Positions 41,765 to 52,062 of a DNA stretch of 64,000 nucleotides are shown here, in pieces. The notes under the pieces were generated by a model, which saw only the letters and a program-made list of their open reading frames with translations, did not search any database and was not told the DNA's origin. The stretch lies in NCBI RefSeq assembly GCF_000425485.1, contig NZ_AUDN01000008.1:232566-296565 (forward strand), written 5' to 3'. Positions within the stretch are counted from its first letter, which is position 1; each line of letters begins with the position of its first letter. The position numbers and the translations under genes were made by a program. The stretch comes from Flavobacterium tegetincola DSM 22377 (GTDB lineage Bacteria > Bacteroidota > Bacteroidia > Flavobacteriales > Flavobacteriaceae).

Positions 41765-43525
41765 ATGAAATTTTTAGGAAATGTAGTAGCAACTGTTGTC
41801 GGGTTGTTTTTATTTATCATGATTTTTGTTTTTGGAATCATTTTTATCGGCGTAATTTTCGGAGGAGAGTCGGAAAAGGTTACCGTTGAAGACAATTCTG
41901 TAATTGAATTAAACTTACAAAACGTAAGCAGTGACTTTACGGGAAAATTCTCCGATCCGTTAGTGAGTATGTTTCAAGGTGAAAATCGCGTAGGTTTTAC
42001 TGATGTTTTAACAGCAATTGCTGCTGCACAAGAAGACGACAATATAAAAGGAATCAGTATTCTAAACAATTCTTCAAATTTAGGAATGGCACAACTGAAA
42101 GAACTTCGTGACGAACTGGCTCGCTTCAAAAAATCGGGGAAGTTCATCGTATCGTATTCTGAAGTTTTATCGCAAAAAGAATACTATTTAAGTTCCGTAG
42201 CCGATACCATTTATTTGAATCCTTTAGGCGAAATGGATTTTAAAGGACTTTCATCTGAAGTGATGTTTTTTAAAGATTTGCAAGAAAAAACGGGAGTTAA
42301 ATTAGAAGTAATTCGACACGGAAAATATAAAAGTGCCGTGGAGCCTTTTATTTCAAATGAAATCAGTGACGCAAATCGGGAACAAATTTCTGCATTGCTG
42401 AACTCCGTCTGGACGGGAATGGTTGGCGATATTGCTACGTCTCGAAAGGTTTCTGTTGCACAATTAAATAACATTGCTGACGGACTTTTGGCTCGAACAC
42501 CAGAAATGGCAAAGACCGAAAAACTGATTGACAAAGTAAGTTATGAAGACCAATACCACGCTGGCATTAAGAGTGCTTTGAAAGTGGCAAAAGACAAAGA
42601 GTATAAAAAAATAACTATTGTAGATTATACGTTAAATAACAATACAAAACCAAAAAATACCAGTGCCGAAAGCAGAATTGCTGTGATTTATGCACAAGGA
42701 GAAATTCGTTCAGGCGAAGGTGATGTAAGTTATATTGGAGAAAAATCAATGAATCGGGCGTTAAAAGAAGCGCGAGATAATAAAGACATTAAAGCCGTTG
42801 TACTGCGAATTGACAGTCCTGGCGGAAGTGCTTTGACTTCAGAATTGATTTGGCGTGAAATAGAATTGACCAAAAAAGTAAAACCTGTAGTCGTTTCAAT
42901 GGGAAATGTAGCCGCTTCCGGTGGATATTACATTGCTTGTAACGCGAATAAAATTTTTGCAGAAAACACGACAATTACAGGTTCAATTGGTGTTTTCGGA
43001 ATGTTGCCTAATTTTTCTACACTATCTGAAAAAATGGGGATTCATACGGAACAAGTAACCACACATACCAACTCGGCAGATTACAGTCCGTTTGTACCTT
43101 TATCAGATACCTATCGTAAAGTAACACAAGAAAGTATCGAACGCATTTATACCACTTTTGTAAACCGAGTAGTTGCAGGCCGAAAAATGACTTTTGAACA
43201 AGTGGATGCTATTGGACAAGGACGCGTTTGGACTGGTGCTGAAGCTTTAAAAATTGGATTAGTGGATGAAATTGGCGGTTTAGACAAAGCTTTGGCGGAA
43301 GCCGCAAAACTGGCAAAAATCAAAGAATACCGAACTGTTAACTTCCCAGAATTTGATAAGAAGTTTGAAGATATTTTTGCAGGATTACCGTTTGCTACCT
43401 CAAAAGCAGCTTTAATTGAAGAAGAAATAGGTGCCGAAAATTATAAAATTTGGCAACGATTGAAAGAGGCATCGTCTCGAACTGGCATTCAAACTGCATT
43501 ACCGTTTGAGTTAAGCATAAAATAA
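41765..43525 (+). CDS. sppA: Signal peptide peptidase SppA, 67K type
   Basis: The 586-residue protein has one N-terminal membrane anchor (about 7-32) and two tandem S49 domains. The catalytic lysine is in the first half (RHGKYKSAVEPF) and the catalytic serine in the second (GNVAASGGYYIA), as in E. coli SppA. It degrades signal peptides left in the inner membrane. Divergent from folK-dNK and followed by a terminator hairpin. Confidence 0.95.
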   Translation: MKFLGNVVATVVGLFLFIMIFVFGIIFIGVIFGGESEKVTVEDNSVIELNLQNVSSDFTGKFSDPLVSMFQGENRVGFTDVLTAIAAAQEDDNIKGISILNNSSNLGMAQLKELRDELARFKKSGKFIVSYSEVLSQKEYYLSSVADTIYLNPLGEMDFKGLSSEVMFFKDLQEKTGVKLEVIRHGKYKSAVEPFISNEISDANREQISALLNSVWTGMVGDIATSRKVSVAQLNNIADGLLARTPEMAKTEKLIDKVSYEDQYHAGIKSALKVAKDKEYKKITIVDYTLNNNTKPKNTSAESRIAVIYAQGEIRSGEGDVSYIGEKSMNRALKEARDNKDIKAVVLRIDSPGGSALTSELIWREIELTKKVKPVVVSMGNVAASGGYYIACNANKIFAENTTITGSIGVFGMLPNFSTLSEKMGIHTEQVTTHTNSADYSPFVPLSDTYRKVTQESIERIYTTFVNRVVAGRKMTFEQVDAIGQGRVWTGAEALKIGLVDEIGGLDKALAEAAKLAKIKEYRTVNFPEFDKKFEDIFAGLPFATSKAALIEEEIGAENYKIWQRLKEASSRTGIQTALPFELSIK

Positions 43526-43545
43526 ATAACCAAATAGTTATTATT

Positions 43546-43585
43546 AAGCCAACTTATTTAATTTTATTAGATAAGTTGGCTTTCT
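43546..43585 (+). terminator. Terminator of sppA
   Basis: AAGCCAACTTAT / ATAAGTTGGCTT forms a 12-bp stem followed by T-rich sequence. Confidence 0.8.
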
Positions 43586-43618
43586 ATTTAATAATTTTGC
43601 CTTTCAATATTCTATATT

Positions 43619-46195
43619 ATGTTAAAAAAGATTTTAAAAGTCACAGGAATTGTTCTTTTAGTGCTTATTATCGCACTCGTTTCCATTCCGTTTCTGTTCA
43701 AGGACAAAATAAAACAAATGGTAATTACTTCCATCAACCAAAATTTGGATGCCACTGTTGCATTTGAAGAGGTTGATTTGAGTTTACTCAAAAGTTTCCC
43801 TAAAGCAAATGTGACCATCAATAAATTGAGCATCATCAATAAAGCACCTTTTGCTGGAGACACGCTGCTTTATTCAGGAGAAGTAAATTTAAAAATGTCC
43901 GTAAAAGAACTTTTTAAAGGAGAAAATGAAGCCATGAATATTGAATCCTTTTACTCAAAGGATGCAAAAGTCAATATTTTATTTGACAAAAATGGCGTGG
44001 GTAACTTTGACATTGCTTTAAAAGATGCAGCAAAAGAAGACGGCAAGGACAGTAAACCCTTTGCGTTGAACATTCAGAATTATGAATTTGAAAATTTAAA
44101 ATTTAAATATTTTGATGAAACATCAAAGATGAAGTTGATCATTGACAGTTTAAACCACCAAGGTACAGGAAATTTTGCCGCTTCAAAATTGGATTTGAAT
44201 ACTAAGACTACCGCTAGAGTTTCATTTGATATGGATTCTACCAATTATATGAAAAACATGAAACTGGATTTAGACGCTGTTTTAGGGATCGATTTAGAAC
44301 AGAGTAAATATACTTTTAAAAAGAATAAAGCTTTAATAAATCAACTTCCGTTAGAGTTTGACGGTTTTATCCAAATGGTGGAAGATGGACAGAATTATGA
44401 TCTGAGCTTTAAAACACCAACTTCTTCCTTCAAAAACTTTTTGGGGGTAATTCCCGCACAATATGCAGGTAATTTGAATACTGTACAGACCACGGGTGAC
44501 TTTACTGTTGTAGGTTTTGCAAAAGGAATGTTGACCGAAACAACGATTCCAAAATTCAACATTGACATTTCATCTAAAAATGCATCCTTTAAGTATCCTG
44601 ATTTGCCAAAATCGGTTACTAATATTATGATTGACACTAAAATCATAAACGAAAGCGGATTGATGAAAGATACGTATGTCAATTTGGACCAACTCTCGTT
44701 TAGAATTGACCAAGATGTTTTTGATGTCAAAGCAAATGTAAAAAACATCACTGAAAACCCATTGGTTGATGCGGCTTTAAAAGGAACTATTAATTTAGGG
44801 AATGTTTCAAAAGCGTATCCCATTAAATTAACCACACCACTTTCAGGGATTTTAAAAGCAGATTTGGTAACCAAATTTGACATGGAATCCATCGATAAAA
44901 GTCAGTATGAAAAAGTCCGCAACTCTGGAAACTTAAGCATTACTGGATTTAAATATACCGACGAAGATAAAAAAGTATATACCATCAATAAAGCGGTTGC
45001 ACAGTTTAATCCTGCTACCGTAAACTTGCAAGAGTTGGATGTAACAACGGGTAAAACCGACTTGCAAATCAACGGCGTTTTAGAAAATTTCTATGGTTTT
45101 CTATTTAAAAATGGCGACATTCAAGGTACATTTAATTTGAAATCAAATCAAATTATTGTGAGTGATTTCATGACGAAAACAACTGAAAAAGCGAATGATA
45201 AAACTACGACTGAAGAAGCAATAAAGGTTCCTAAATTTTTAAACATCAAATTAAATGCTGCTGCAAATAGTGTGGTGTATGACAATTTGAATTTGAAGAA
45301 TGTATCTGGAACGCTTTTGGTTAAAAATGAAACAGTGACTTTGCAAAACGTAAAAACAAACTTGTTTAACGGCTTAATTACCGCAAATGGTTCGGTTTCT
45401 ACGAAAAGTAAAATACCCACTTTTGCAATGGAATTGGGCTTGAAAGGTGTGGACATTCAGCAATCTTTTACGCAGTTGGACATGTTAAAAAACATTGCTC
45501 CAATAGCCGGAATCATTAATGGACAGTTAAATTCTACCATTAAATTAAATGGAAATTTAGATGCGAAAGAAATGACACCTGATTTAAAAACAATTGGTGG
45601 AGACTTATTTGGACAATTGTTATCCACTACGATTAATGCAAAAAACTCCGATTTGTTAACCGCTTTGAGCAGCAATATTAAGTTTATAGATTTGAGTAAA
45701 ATCAATCTAAATGATTTAAAAGCGAATCTTACTTTTGAGAATGGAAAAGTCAATGTAAAACCATTTGATATAAAGTACCAAGACATTAAAATGACGGTTG
45801 GCGGTTCGCACGGATTTGATCAATCTATGAATTACGATTTAAAATTCAATGTCCCAGCGAAATATTTGGGAAGCGAAGTAAATGGATTGTTAGCAAAACT
45901 AACTCCTGCTGAATCGGCAAAATTGGAAAATATTCCTGTCAGTGCAATGGTGACTGGTAACTTTAGTAATCCTAAGATTTCGACAGATATGAAACAAGCG
46001 GTAACCAATTTGGCCAACCAATTGATTCAACAACAGAAAGACAAGTTGATCAATCAAGGAACAAACGCGTTACAAAACCTGATTAAAGGCAACACAACGG
46101 TTAAAGATTCTACAAAACCTGCAACCAAAGAAGATAAGGTAAAAGACAAAGCAGCCGACCTGATTAATGGTTTATTTGGCGGAAAGAAAAAATAA
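43619..46195 (+). CDS. AsmA-like family protein
   Basis: The 858-residue protein begins with one membrane helix (about 5-28) and the AsmA N-terminal domain motif (DLSLLKSFPKANVTINKLSIIN). A long beta-rich region follows, with a C-terminal AsmA_2-like segment (GGSHGFDQSMNYDLKFNVPAKYLG) and a coiled, charged tail. Such proteins are anchored in the inner membrane, span the periplasm and are linked to lipid transport to the outer membrane. The 24-base gap after the sppA terminator suggests its own promoter. A strong terminator follows. Confidence 0.9.
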   Translation: MLKKILKVTGIVLLVLIIALVSIPFLFKDKIKQMVITSINQNLDATVAFEEVDLSLLKSFPKANVTINKLSIINKAPFAGDTLLYSGEVNLKMSVKELFKGENEAMNIESFYSKDAKVNILFDKNGVGNFDIALKDAAKEDGKDSKPFALNIQNYEFENLKFKYFDETSKMKLIIDSLNHQGTGNFAASKLDLNTKTTARVSFDMDSTNYMKNMKLDLDAVLGIDLEQSKYTFKKNKALINQLPLEFDGFIQMVEDGQNYDLSFKTPTSSFKNFLGVIPAQYAGNLNTVQTTGDFTVVGFAKGMLTETTIPKFNIDISSKNASFKYPDLPKSVTNIMIDTKIINESGLMKDTYVNLDQLSFRIDQDVFDVKANVKNITENPLVDAALKGTINLGNVSKAYPIKLTTPLSGILKADLVTKFDMESIDKSQYEKVRNSGNLSITGFKYTDEDKKVYTINKAVAQFNPATVNLQELDVTTGKTDLQINGVLENFYGFLFKNGDIQGTFNLKSNQIIVSDFMTKTTEKANDKTTTEEAIKVPKFLNIKLNAAANSVVYDNLNLKNVSGTLLVKNETVTLQNVKTNLFNGLITANGSVSTKSKIPTFAMELGLKGVDIQQSFTQLDMLKNIAPIAGIINGQLNSTIKLNGNLDAKEMTPDLKTIGGDLFGQLLSTTINAKNSDLLTALSSNIKFIDLSKINLNDLKANLTFENGKVNVKPFDIKYQDIKMTVGGSHGFDQSMNYDLKFNVPAKYLGSEVNGLLAKLTPAESAKLENIPVSAMVTGNFSNPKISTDMKQAVTNLANQLIQQQKDKLINQGTNALQNLIKGNTTVKDSTKPATKEDKVKDKAADLINGLFGGKKK

Positions 46196-46216
46196 AATAT
46201 TTGCATTATAAAAAGT

Positions 46217-46254
46217 AAAGTCCTTTTGAAAATTTCTTAAAAGGACTTTTTTTT
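46217..46254 (+). terminator. Rho-independent terminator of asmA-like gene
   Basis: AAAGTCCTTTT / AAAAGGACTTT is followed by a T run. It overlaps the 3' end of the convergent DUF2797 gene by two bases. Confidence 0.85.
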
Positions 46255-47047
46255 ATACAGATATTCTAACTTTATACCCTTCATTACTTCTGACGTTAAA
46301 AACAGTTCCGTTTTCAAAAATTAAATACTGTGCTTTAATTCCAGTCAGCTTTCCTTGAAATGATGGATTTTTATCTAAACTCAAACTTGCAATTTTCTTT
46401 GGATATTCTAAAACAGGATGCTGTAAAGACTCCACGTGAAATGCATTTAGATCAAAAAATTCGCGTACTTCGGCAGGTAAAAGTGCAGCTACTTTTTGTT
46501 TTTCCTCCATCAAATCTACTTCAATGATGTCATTAGTCAACATTTTTCGCCAATTGGTTTTATCAGCAAAATGATTTTTCAATGCGACTTCCGTAATTCC
46601 TGCTAAATAGCGGTTGGGTACTTCTACAATCGCTAAAGCTTGCTCGGCACCTTGATCAATCCATCTCGTAGGCACTTGAGAATCTCTCGTCACTCCTACT
46701 TTAATTTCGCTTGACGACGCAAAATAAACAATGTGCGGTCGCAACTGAACACGTGATTCGTATTCCAAATCACGGTCGGCAATTCCTAAATGTGCTGTAC
46801 TTAACTCGGGTTTCATGATCCAATCGCCAACGGCCGGACTGCTGTAAAAACAATCGTAGCAAAAACCTTGACGAAAAATTTTCTTTTCCTTTCCGCAGTT
46901 CAAACATTGGTAGCCGTCAAAGATAATTTCTATTTCTTTACCAAGTAACTGATTGACGTTTAGAAAACTATTTTCAAAAACCAAGTAATATTGGATGGGA
47001 GTTCCCAATTCGGTTTGCATCTTTGTTAACGTGCCTTCGTAAGTCAT
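46253..47047 (-). CDS. DUF2797 protein with zinc-finger and GIY-YIG-like core
   Basis: The 264-residue protein has a probable zinc site (CLNCGKEKKIFRQGFCYDC, four Cys) near residues 48-66. A segment VYFASSSEIKVGVTRDSQVPTRWIDQGA resembles the GIY-YIG/T5orf172 fold, with an Arg and a following acidic position. DUF2797 has no known biochemical function that I can state; a nucleic-acid role is inferred from the zinc finger and fold. It is divergent from the GH3-like gene. Confidence 0.88.
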   Translation of the reverse strand: MTYEGTLTKMQTELGTPIQYYLVFENSFLNVNQLLGKEIEIIFDGYQCLNCGKEKKIFRQGFCYDCFYSSPAVGDWIMKPELSTAHLGIADRDLEYESRVQLRPHIVYFASSSEIKVGVTRDSQVPTRWIDQGAEQALAIVEVPNRYLAGITEVALKNHFADKTNWRKMLTNDIIEVDLMEEKQKVAALLPAEVREFFDLNAFHVESLQHPVLEYPKKIASLSLDKNPSFQGKLTGIKAQYLIFENGTVFNVRSNEGYKVRISV

Positions 47048-47138
47048 TGTATATTTAAATTTTAGAATCCCGAATTTGGACTATTTTTTATTATTTTTGG
47101 TAAAGTTAGAAATTCAACAACCATTATCATAATATAAA

Positions 47139-48665
47139 ATGGCGTTACCAATTATTAATTCTGTTGCAACCTGGATTTTAAAAAAGCGAATTCACCAGAT
47201 TGAATTGTTTATAAAATACCCCAATGAAGTTCAGGAGGAATTGTTGATGAACTTGATTCGAACTGCCGAAAGGACGCAAATTGGCCTTCAATATGATTTT
47301 GAAAGTATCAAATCGTACCAGACCTTTGCCGATCGTGTACAAATTTCCACCTACGAATGCCTTGAACCTTTAATTGAACAAACCCGAAAAGGGGCTCAAA
47401 ATATTTTTTGGCCTACGCCAATTAAGTGGTTTGCAAAATCCAGCGGAACCACTAATTCTAAAAGTAAATTTATTCCGGTAAGTGCCGATGCGTTGGAAAA
47501 TTGCCATTATAAAGCAGCCAAAGATTTACTTTCTCTCTACCTCAATAACAACGAAGATTCGCAAATGTTTACCGGTAAAAGTTTGCGTTTGGGTGGAAGC
47601 AAACAATTGTATGCTGACAACAATTCGTTTTTTGGAGATTTATCTGCCATATTGATTGAAAACATGCCCATGTGGGCTGAATTCAGCAGTACGCCAAGTA
47701 GTAAGGTTTCCTTAATGGACGATTGGGAAATTAAATTAGGGGCTATTGTCAATGAAACGAGGTTCGAAAATGTGACCAGTTTAGCGGGAGTTCCGTCTTG
47801 GATGTTGGTTTTATTGAACAAAGTTTTGGAGGAAACCAAAAAAACAAATTTATTAGAAGTTTGGCCCAATGCCGAAGTTTATTTTCACGGCGGCGTTGCT
47901 TTTGATCCTTATAAAGAACAATATAAAAATCTATTTCCAAGTAATACTTTTCAGTATTATGAAATTTATAATGCATCAGAAGGCTTTTTTGCCATTCAGG
48001 ATTTGAATAATTCAAGTGATTTATTGTTGATGTTGGATTACGGGATTTTCTATGAATTTATTCCGATGGATACGTACGGAACACTTGAACAGAAAATTAT
48101 CCGACTTGCAGATGTTGAAATCAATAAAAATTATGCCATCGTCATCACTACCAATTCTGGTTTGTGGCGGTACCAAATTGGCGATACTGTTCGGTTTACG
48201 TCTTTAAATCCATACCGCATTCGAGTTACGGGACGAACCAAACACCACATAAATGTATTTGGCGAAGAACTCATTATTGAAAATGCCGACAATGCAATTG
48301 CCAAAGCCTGCGAAGTGACGCATACTGAAATGATTGATTATTCGGTAGCCCCAATTTTTATGGAAGGTAAAGAGAAAGGTGCTCACGAATGGATCATTGA
48401 ATTTCGAAAAAATCCTGAGGATGAAGCACTTTTCAAGAAGGTTTTGGACGAAAGTCTGCAAGCTTTGAACTCGGATTATGAAGCCAAAAGGTATAACAAC
48501 ATGACTTTAAACGCTCCTATTATTCATTTTGCACGACCAAATTTATTTCATGATTGGCTTAAAAATCAAAACAAGTTGGGTGGTCAAAATAAAATTCCGC
48601 GACTTTCTAATCAACGAGATTATGTGGAAGAATTGCTGGTTTTGAATCTGGAAGTTTCTATTTAA
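47139..48665 (+). CDS. GH3-like adenylate-forming protein
   Basis: The 508-residue protein matches the GH3 auxin-responsive promoter family. The ATP/AMP motif is AKSSGTTNSKSKFIPVS near residue 97, followed by YNASEGFFAIQ and YAIVITTNSGLWRYQIGDTVRF. Plant GH3 enzymes conjugate amino acids to carboxylic-acid hormones; the substrate of bacterial members is unknown. The active-site Lys region near the C-terminus (DYEAKRYNNM) is present. Monocistronic; a bidirectional terminator follows. Confidence 0.93.
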   Translation: MALPIINSVATWILKKRIHQIELFIKYPNEVQEELLMNLIRTAERTQIGLQYDFESIKSYQTFADRVQISTYECLEPLIEQTRKGAQNIFWPTPIKWFAKSSGTTNSKSKFIPVSADALENCHYKAAKDLLSLYLNNNEDSQMFTGKSLRLGGSKQLYADNNSFFGDLSAILIENMPMWAEFSSTPSSKVSLMDDWEIKLGAIVNETRFENVTSLAGVPSWMLVLLNKVLEETKKTNLLEVWPNAEVYFHGGVAFDPYKEQYKNLFPSNTFQYYEIYNASEGFFAIQDLNNSSDLLLMLDYGIFYEFIPMDTYGTLEQKIIRLADVEINKNYAIVITTNSGLWRYQIGDTVRFTSLNPYRIRVTGRTKHHINVFGEELIIENADNAIAKACEVTHTEMIDYSVAPIFMEGKEKGAHEWIIEFRKNPEDEALFKKVLDESLQALNSDYEAKRYNNMTLNAPIIHFARPNLFHDWLKNQNKLGGQNKIPRLSNQRDYVEELLVLNLEVSI

Positions 48666-48752
48666 AAATCATTCCTACTATTTCTTTAGCCTTACAGCAA
48701 GAGGATGCAAACAGTACACTATTTCTAAAAATAATTTGATCACAAAATTTCA

Positions 48753-48790
48753 TAAAAAAATCCCATCATTGCTGATGGGATTCTTTGTTT
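48753..48790. terminator. Bidirectional terminator between GH3-like gene and queA
   Basis: ATCCCATCA / TGATGGGAT forms a 9-bp stem with an A run on its left and T-rich sequence on its right, so it can serve both converging genes. Confidence 0.85.
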
Positions 48791-48804
48791 TATATAAAAA
48801 GCAA

Positions 48805-49854
48805 TTAGATGATTAACATCGCGTCACCGTATGAGTAGAATTTATATCCTTCTTTGATTGCTTCTGCGTATGCTTCTTTCATTAAATCATGTCCTGTAAA
48901 AGCAGAAACCATCATTAATAAAGTTGATTTTGGAGTATGAAAATTGGTAATCATACAATTTGCAATACTAAAATCGTGAGGAGGAAATAAGAATTTATTA
49001 GTCCAACCGTCAAATGTATTTAATGTTCTAGCAGAAGAAACTGCACTTTCTACAGCTCTCATAGAAGTTGTTCCTACAGCACAGATGCGTTTCTTTTTAA
49101 TTTTTGCGTTATTTACAATATCGCACGCTTCTTGCTTGATAATCAATTCTTCCGAATCCATTTTATGTTTAGACAAATCTTCTACTTCCACTGGATTAAA
49201 AGTTCCTAAACCTACGTGAAGTGTTACTTCTGCAAAATCTACTCCTTTAATTTCAAGACGTTTCATTAAGTGTTTAGAAAAGTGCAAACCAGCTGTTGGT
49301 GCTGCAACTGCTCCTTCTTCTTTAGCATAAATCGTTTGGTAACGGTCTTTATCTTCAGGAGTTACTTCACGACTGATGTATTTTGGGATAGGCGTTTCTC
49401 CAAGTTCCGTAAGTTTAGCTCTGAATTCTTCGTAAGAACCATCGTATAAGAAACGTAATGTTCTACCTCTTGAAGTAGTATTGTCAATAACTTCAGCTAC
49501 TAACGAATCATCATCGCCAAAATATAATTTATTTCCAATACGAATTTTACGAGCTGGATCTACTAAAACATCCCACAAACGCTGTTCTGCATTTAATTCT
49601 CTCAATAAAAATACTTCGATTCTTGCTCCCGTTTTTTCTTTATTTCCGTAAAGACGTGCTGGAAAAACTTTGGTATTATTTAAAATTAGAACATCTCCTT
49701 CGTCAAAGTAATCAATAACGTCCTTAAACATTTTGTGCTCAATGGTCTTTTTTTCTCGGTTAATAACCATTAATCGTGCTTCATCACGATGTTCAGCAGG
49801 ATACTCAGCAAGAAGCTCTTTCGGCAAATCAAATTGGAAGTGAGATAATTTCAT
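48805..49854 (-). CDS. queA: S-adenosylmethionine:tRNA ribosyltransferase-isomerase
   Basis: The 349-residue protein starts [20 protein letters not shown] and has the QueA motifs [27 protein letters not shown] and [13 protein letters not shown]. It makes epoxyqueuosine in tRNA by adding the ribose of SAM to preQ1. Full length. It is the last gene of the minus-strand run after aroA, with a gap of about 190 bases, so it probably has its own promoter. Confidence 0.96.
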   Translation of the reverse strand: MKLSHFQFDLPKELLAEYPAEHRDEARLMVINREKKTIEHKMFKDVIDYFDEGDVLILNNTKVFPARLYGNKEKTGARIEVFLLRELNAEQRLWDVLVDPARKIRIGNKLYFGDDDSLVAEVIDNTTSRGRTLRFLYDGSYEEFRAKLTELGETPIPKYISREVTPEDKDRYQTIYAKEEGAVAAPTAGLHFSKHLMKRLEIKGVDFAEVTLHVGLGTFNPVEVEDLSKHKMDSEELIIKQEACDIVNNAKIKKKRICAVGTTSMRAVESAVSSARTLNTFDGWTNKFLFPPHDFSIANCMITNFHTPKSTLLMMVSAFTGHDLMKEAYAEAIKEGYKFYSYGDAMLII

Positions 49855-50040
49855 AATAAAAGTACAGTATTAAGATTGTAGCGTCAAGAATTAAAATATT
49901 TCCTAATGCGCTTGCAAAGATACGACTGTCAACTAGGCGTTGTCAAGTAAAACACTGTTTATTTTCGCAATGCCATACAGACATTGACTTGGTTCTCGCA
50001 AAATTTAAGTCTTTTATACAATATTATGTTAAAAATACTT

Positions 50041-51315
50041 CTACTGGTCTTGCGAAATCAGAATACCACAACCTTTTAAATCGGTCCAAAAGTCGGGATA
50101 GGATTTCGAAACCACCTCAGCATCTTCAATTTGCAGCGCCGTTTTCAAGGCTAAAGGAGCAAATGCCATCGCCATTCTATGATCCTGATACGTTTTTATC
50201 GTAACATTTTCTTTGATTACTGAAGTTGGTTTAAGAACCAAACTCTCATCAGAAATTTCTACAGAAGCTCCCAACTTTATCAATTCATTTTTCAAAGCTT
50301 GAAGCCGATCTGTTTCTTTGATTTTCAAGGTATGTAATCCCGTTAGTTCGCATCCAATTCCCAACCCGAAACACGTTACAGCTATGGTTTGCGCAATGTC
50401 TGGCGCGTTAATAAGATTTAGAATTTTTGATTTTTGATTTATGCTGTTGACGTTTGCATTAACCTTTGAAATCGTTATTGTTTCATCGTCATTGAAAACC
50501 GTTTCTACTCCAAAATCTTTGTAAATTTCACTTAAAACAGAATCACCTTGCAGACTATTTTTCTTGTAGCTTGAAAGTGTAATCTGTGTTCCAATTTCAG
50601 AAAGTGCTACTATCGAGTAAAAATAAGATACGGAAGACCAGTCGGATTCCACAACTATTGTTGTAGGTTTTAGGTTGTAGGTTCTAGGTTGTATCGTTAT
50701 TATGTTGTTTTCAAAAGAAGCTTTTACGCCAATTTCTTTTAACAAAGCCAACGTCATTTTTATGTACGGCATTGAAGTTATTTCGCCTTTCAAATGTAAT
50801 TTTAATCCGTTTTTTAGTTTTGGAGCAATCAGTACTAAAGCCGAGATAAACTGGCTGGACGTATTGGCTTCCATAGCAACTTCGCTACTTTCTAATTCTT
50901 TGCCTTTGATGCGTATTGGCGGAAAGCCCGCTTTTTCTTCGTACGAAATTTGAGCTCCTAAATTATTTAATGCTTCTACTAAAATATGAATCGGACGTTC
51001 TTTCATTCGTGACGAGCCGGTTAAAATTATGTCTGAATTGCTTTGCGTAGCAAAAAAAGCCGTTAGAAATCGCATGGCAGTTCCTGCGTGGTGGACGTTT
51101 ATTGTTGTAGGTTCTAGGTTGTAAGTTTTAGGTTGTAAAATGTGAGACAACGCCTTCATCATCACTTCAGAATCATCCGAATTGGATGTATTTTTCAAAC
51201 TAATTTGTGGAAACAATGCTTGAAGCAATAGCAATCTGTTGGTTTCTGACTTGGAACCGGTGATTGCAATAGTAGCTTTAGTTATTATTTTAGAATGATG
51301 TAATTGCAAATTCAT
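50041..51315 (-). CDS. aroA: 3-phosphoshikimate 1-carboxyvinyltransferase (EPSP synthase)
   Basis: The 424-residue protein makes EPSP from shikimate-3-phosphate and PEP in the shikimate pathway. Motifs include the N-terminal ITGSKSETNR (Lys22), the PEP-binding loop HHAGTAMRFLTAF (75-87) and the C-terminal KIKETDRL and DHRMAMAF. A 14-residue segment of the form QPxTYNLxPTTIxV appears twice, at 61-74 and 209-222, encoded by nearly identical DNA; both fall in surface loops of the fold. The residue after the GTAMR loop matches class I or variant enzymes, not judged further. Downstream of two small membrane protein genes, in operon. Confidence 0.94.
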   Translation of the reverse strand: MNLQLHHSKIITKATIAITGSKSETNRLLLLQALFPQISLKNTSNSDDSEVMMKALSHILQPKTYNLEPTTINVHHAGTAMRFLTAFFATQSNSDIILTGSSRMKERPIHILVEALNNLGAQISYEEKAGFPPIRIKGKELESSEVAMEANTSSQFISALVLIAPKLKNGLKLHLKGEITSMPYIKMTLALLKEIGVKASFENNIITIQPRTYNLKPTTIVVESDWSSVSYFYSIVALSEIGTQITLSSYKKNSLQGDSVLSEIYKDFGVETVFNDDETITISKVNANVNSINQKSKILNLINAPDIAQTIAVTCFGLGIGCELTGLHTLKIKETDRLQALKNELIKLGASVEISDESLVLKPTSVIKENVTIKTYQDHRMAMAFAPLALKTALQIEDAEVVSKSYPDFWTDLKGCGILISQDQ

Positions 51316-51319
51316 ATAC

Positions 51320-51514
51320 CTACTTTTTTTTAAACTTTTTACGAATCCATGGAAATACGAAAACTTCTGCTAAACCCCACATTAATCCAAAGAAAATAGC
51401 TCCTTGAATCACTTCACCTGTTGAAGATGCCGATCCAAAAAAGTAAAGCAAAACGCCATAAAAAAGTCCCATTCCTATAAAACCGACTATAAATGTAATG
51501 CCTTTTTCTTTCAA
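51320..51514 (-). CDS. Small two-pass membrane protein (64 aa)
   Basis: The 64-residue product has two hydrophobic segments (about 6-27 and 32-52) and a basic C-terminus (RKKFKKK). It starts four bases after the stop of the upstream 72-residue gene and ends five bases before aroA. The spacing shows it is in the operon. No family was recognised. Confidence 0.7.
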   Translation of the reverse strand: MKEKGITFIVGFIGMGLFYGVLLYFFGSASSTGEVIQGAIFFGLMWGLAEVFVFPWIRKKFKKK

Positions 51515-51517
51515 AAT

Positions 51518-51736
51518 TTACTTTGTTTTATTGGCCGTTTTCTTTCTTCCTAGATAAAAGAATAATACGGTCATAACTACTACTTGCACTGAAGTTCTTA
51601 TAAAATAAGAGTTGGAACATTTACTTCCAAAATCCAATACGCAGTTTCGATCTTCTTCGATGAAATAAAATAATGGAAAAGTAATGAATATAACTAATGG
51701 CAAAATAACCAAAAAGCGCTTTAAATTTGGATTCAT
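51518..51736 (-). CDS. Small two-pass membrane protein (72 aa)
   Basis: The 72-residue product has membrane segments near residues 8-25 and 48-62, a Cys pair between them (CVLDFGSKC) that could form a disulfide outside, and a basic tail. Its ATG overlaps the mazG-like stop by one base (TAATG). Function is unknown. Confidence 0.7.
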   Translation of the reverse strand: MNPNLKRFLVILPLVIFITFPLFYFIEEDRNCVLDFGSKCSNSYFIRTSVQVVVMTVLFFYLGRKKTANKTK

Positions 51737-52062
51737 TATTTTAGTTTTTCATTATTTTTATGACGGTCTTTGTCGCGGTTTGTCTTTAAATCTAGCTTCT
51801 TGTCAAAGGCTTCTTGTAAATTAATTCCGGTTTGATTGGCCAAACACAAAACTACAAAAACAACATCTGCCAATTCCTCTCCAAGGTCTTTATTTTTATC
51901 ACTTTCTTTCTCGGATTGTTCGCCGTACCGTCGGGCGATAATTCGGGCTACCTCGCCTACTTCCTCGGTCAATTGTGCCATATTGGTCAACTCATTGAAA
52001 TAGCGAACGCCGTGCTCTTTGATCCAGTTATCAACGTCAATTTGGGAATTTTGTATATTCAT
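51736..52062 (-). CDS. MazG-like nucleotide pyrophosphohydrolase
   Basis: The 108-residue protein has the metal-binding pattern of all-alpha NTP pyrophosphohydrolases: EExxE in LTEEVGEVAR and ExxD in LGEELADVVF. It hydrolyses (d)NTPs to monophosphates, a housecleaning role. The size is that of the short MazG-like form. It is the first gene of the mazG-membrane-membrane-aroA unit; the dtd gene lies 686 bases upstream across a repeat array. Confidence 0.9.
   Translation of the reverse strand: MNIQNSQIDVDNWIKEHGVRYFNELTNMAQLTEEVGEVARIIARRYGEQSEKESDKNKDLGEELADVVFVVLCLANQTGINLQEAFDKKLDLKTNRDKDRHKNNEKLK

Noticed and set aside
44395..44892. Minus-strand 165-codon frame inside the AsmA-like gene
   Set aside because: It is one of several antisense open stretches in this gene and has no start context or family features.
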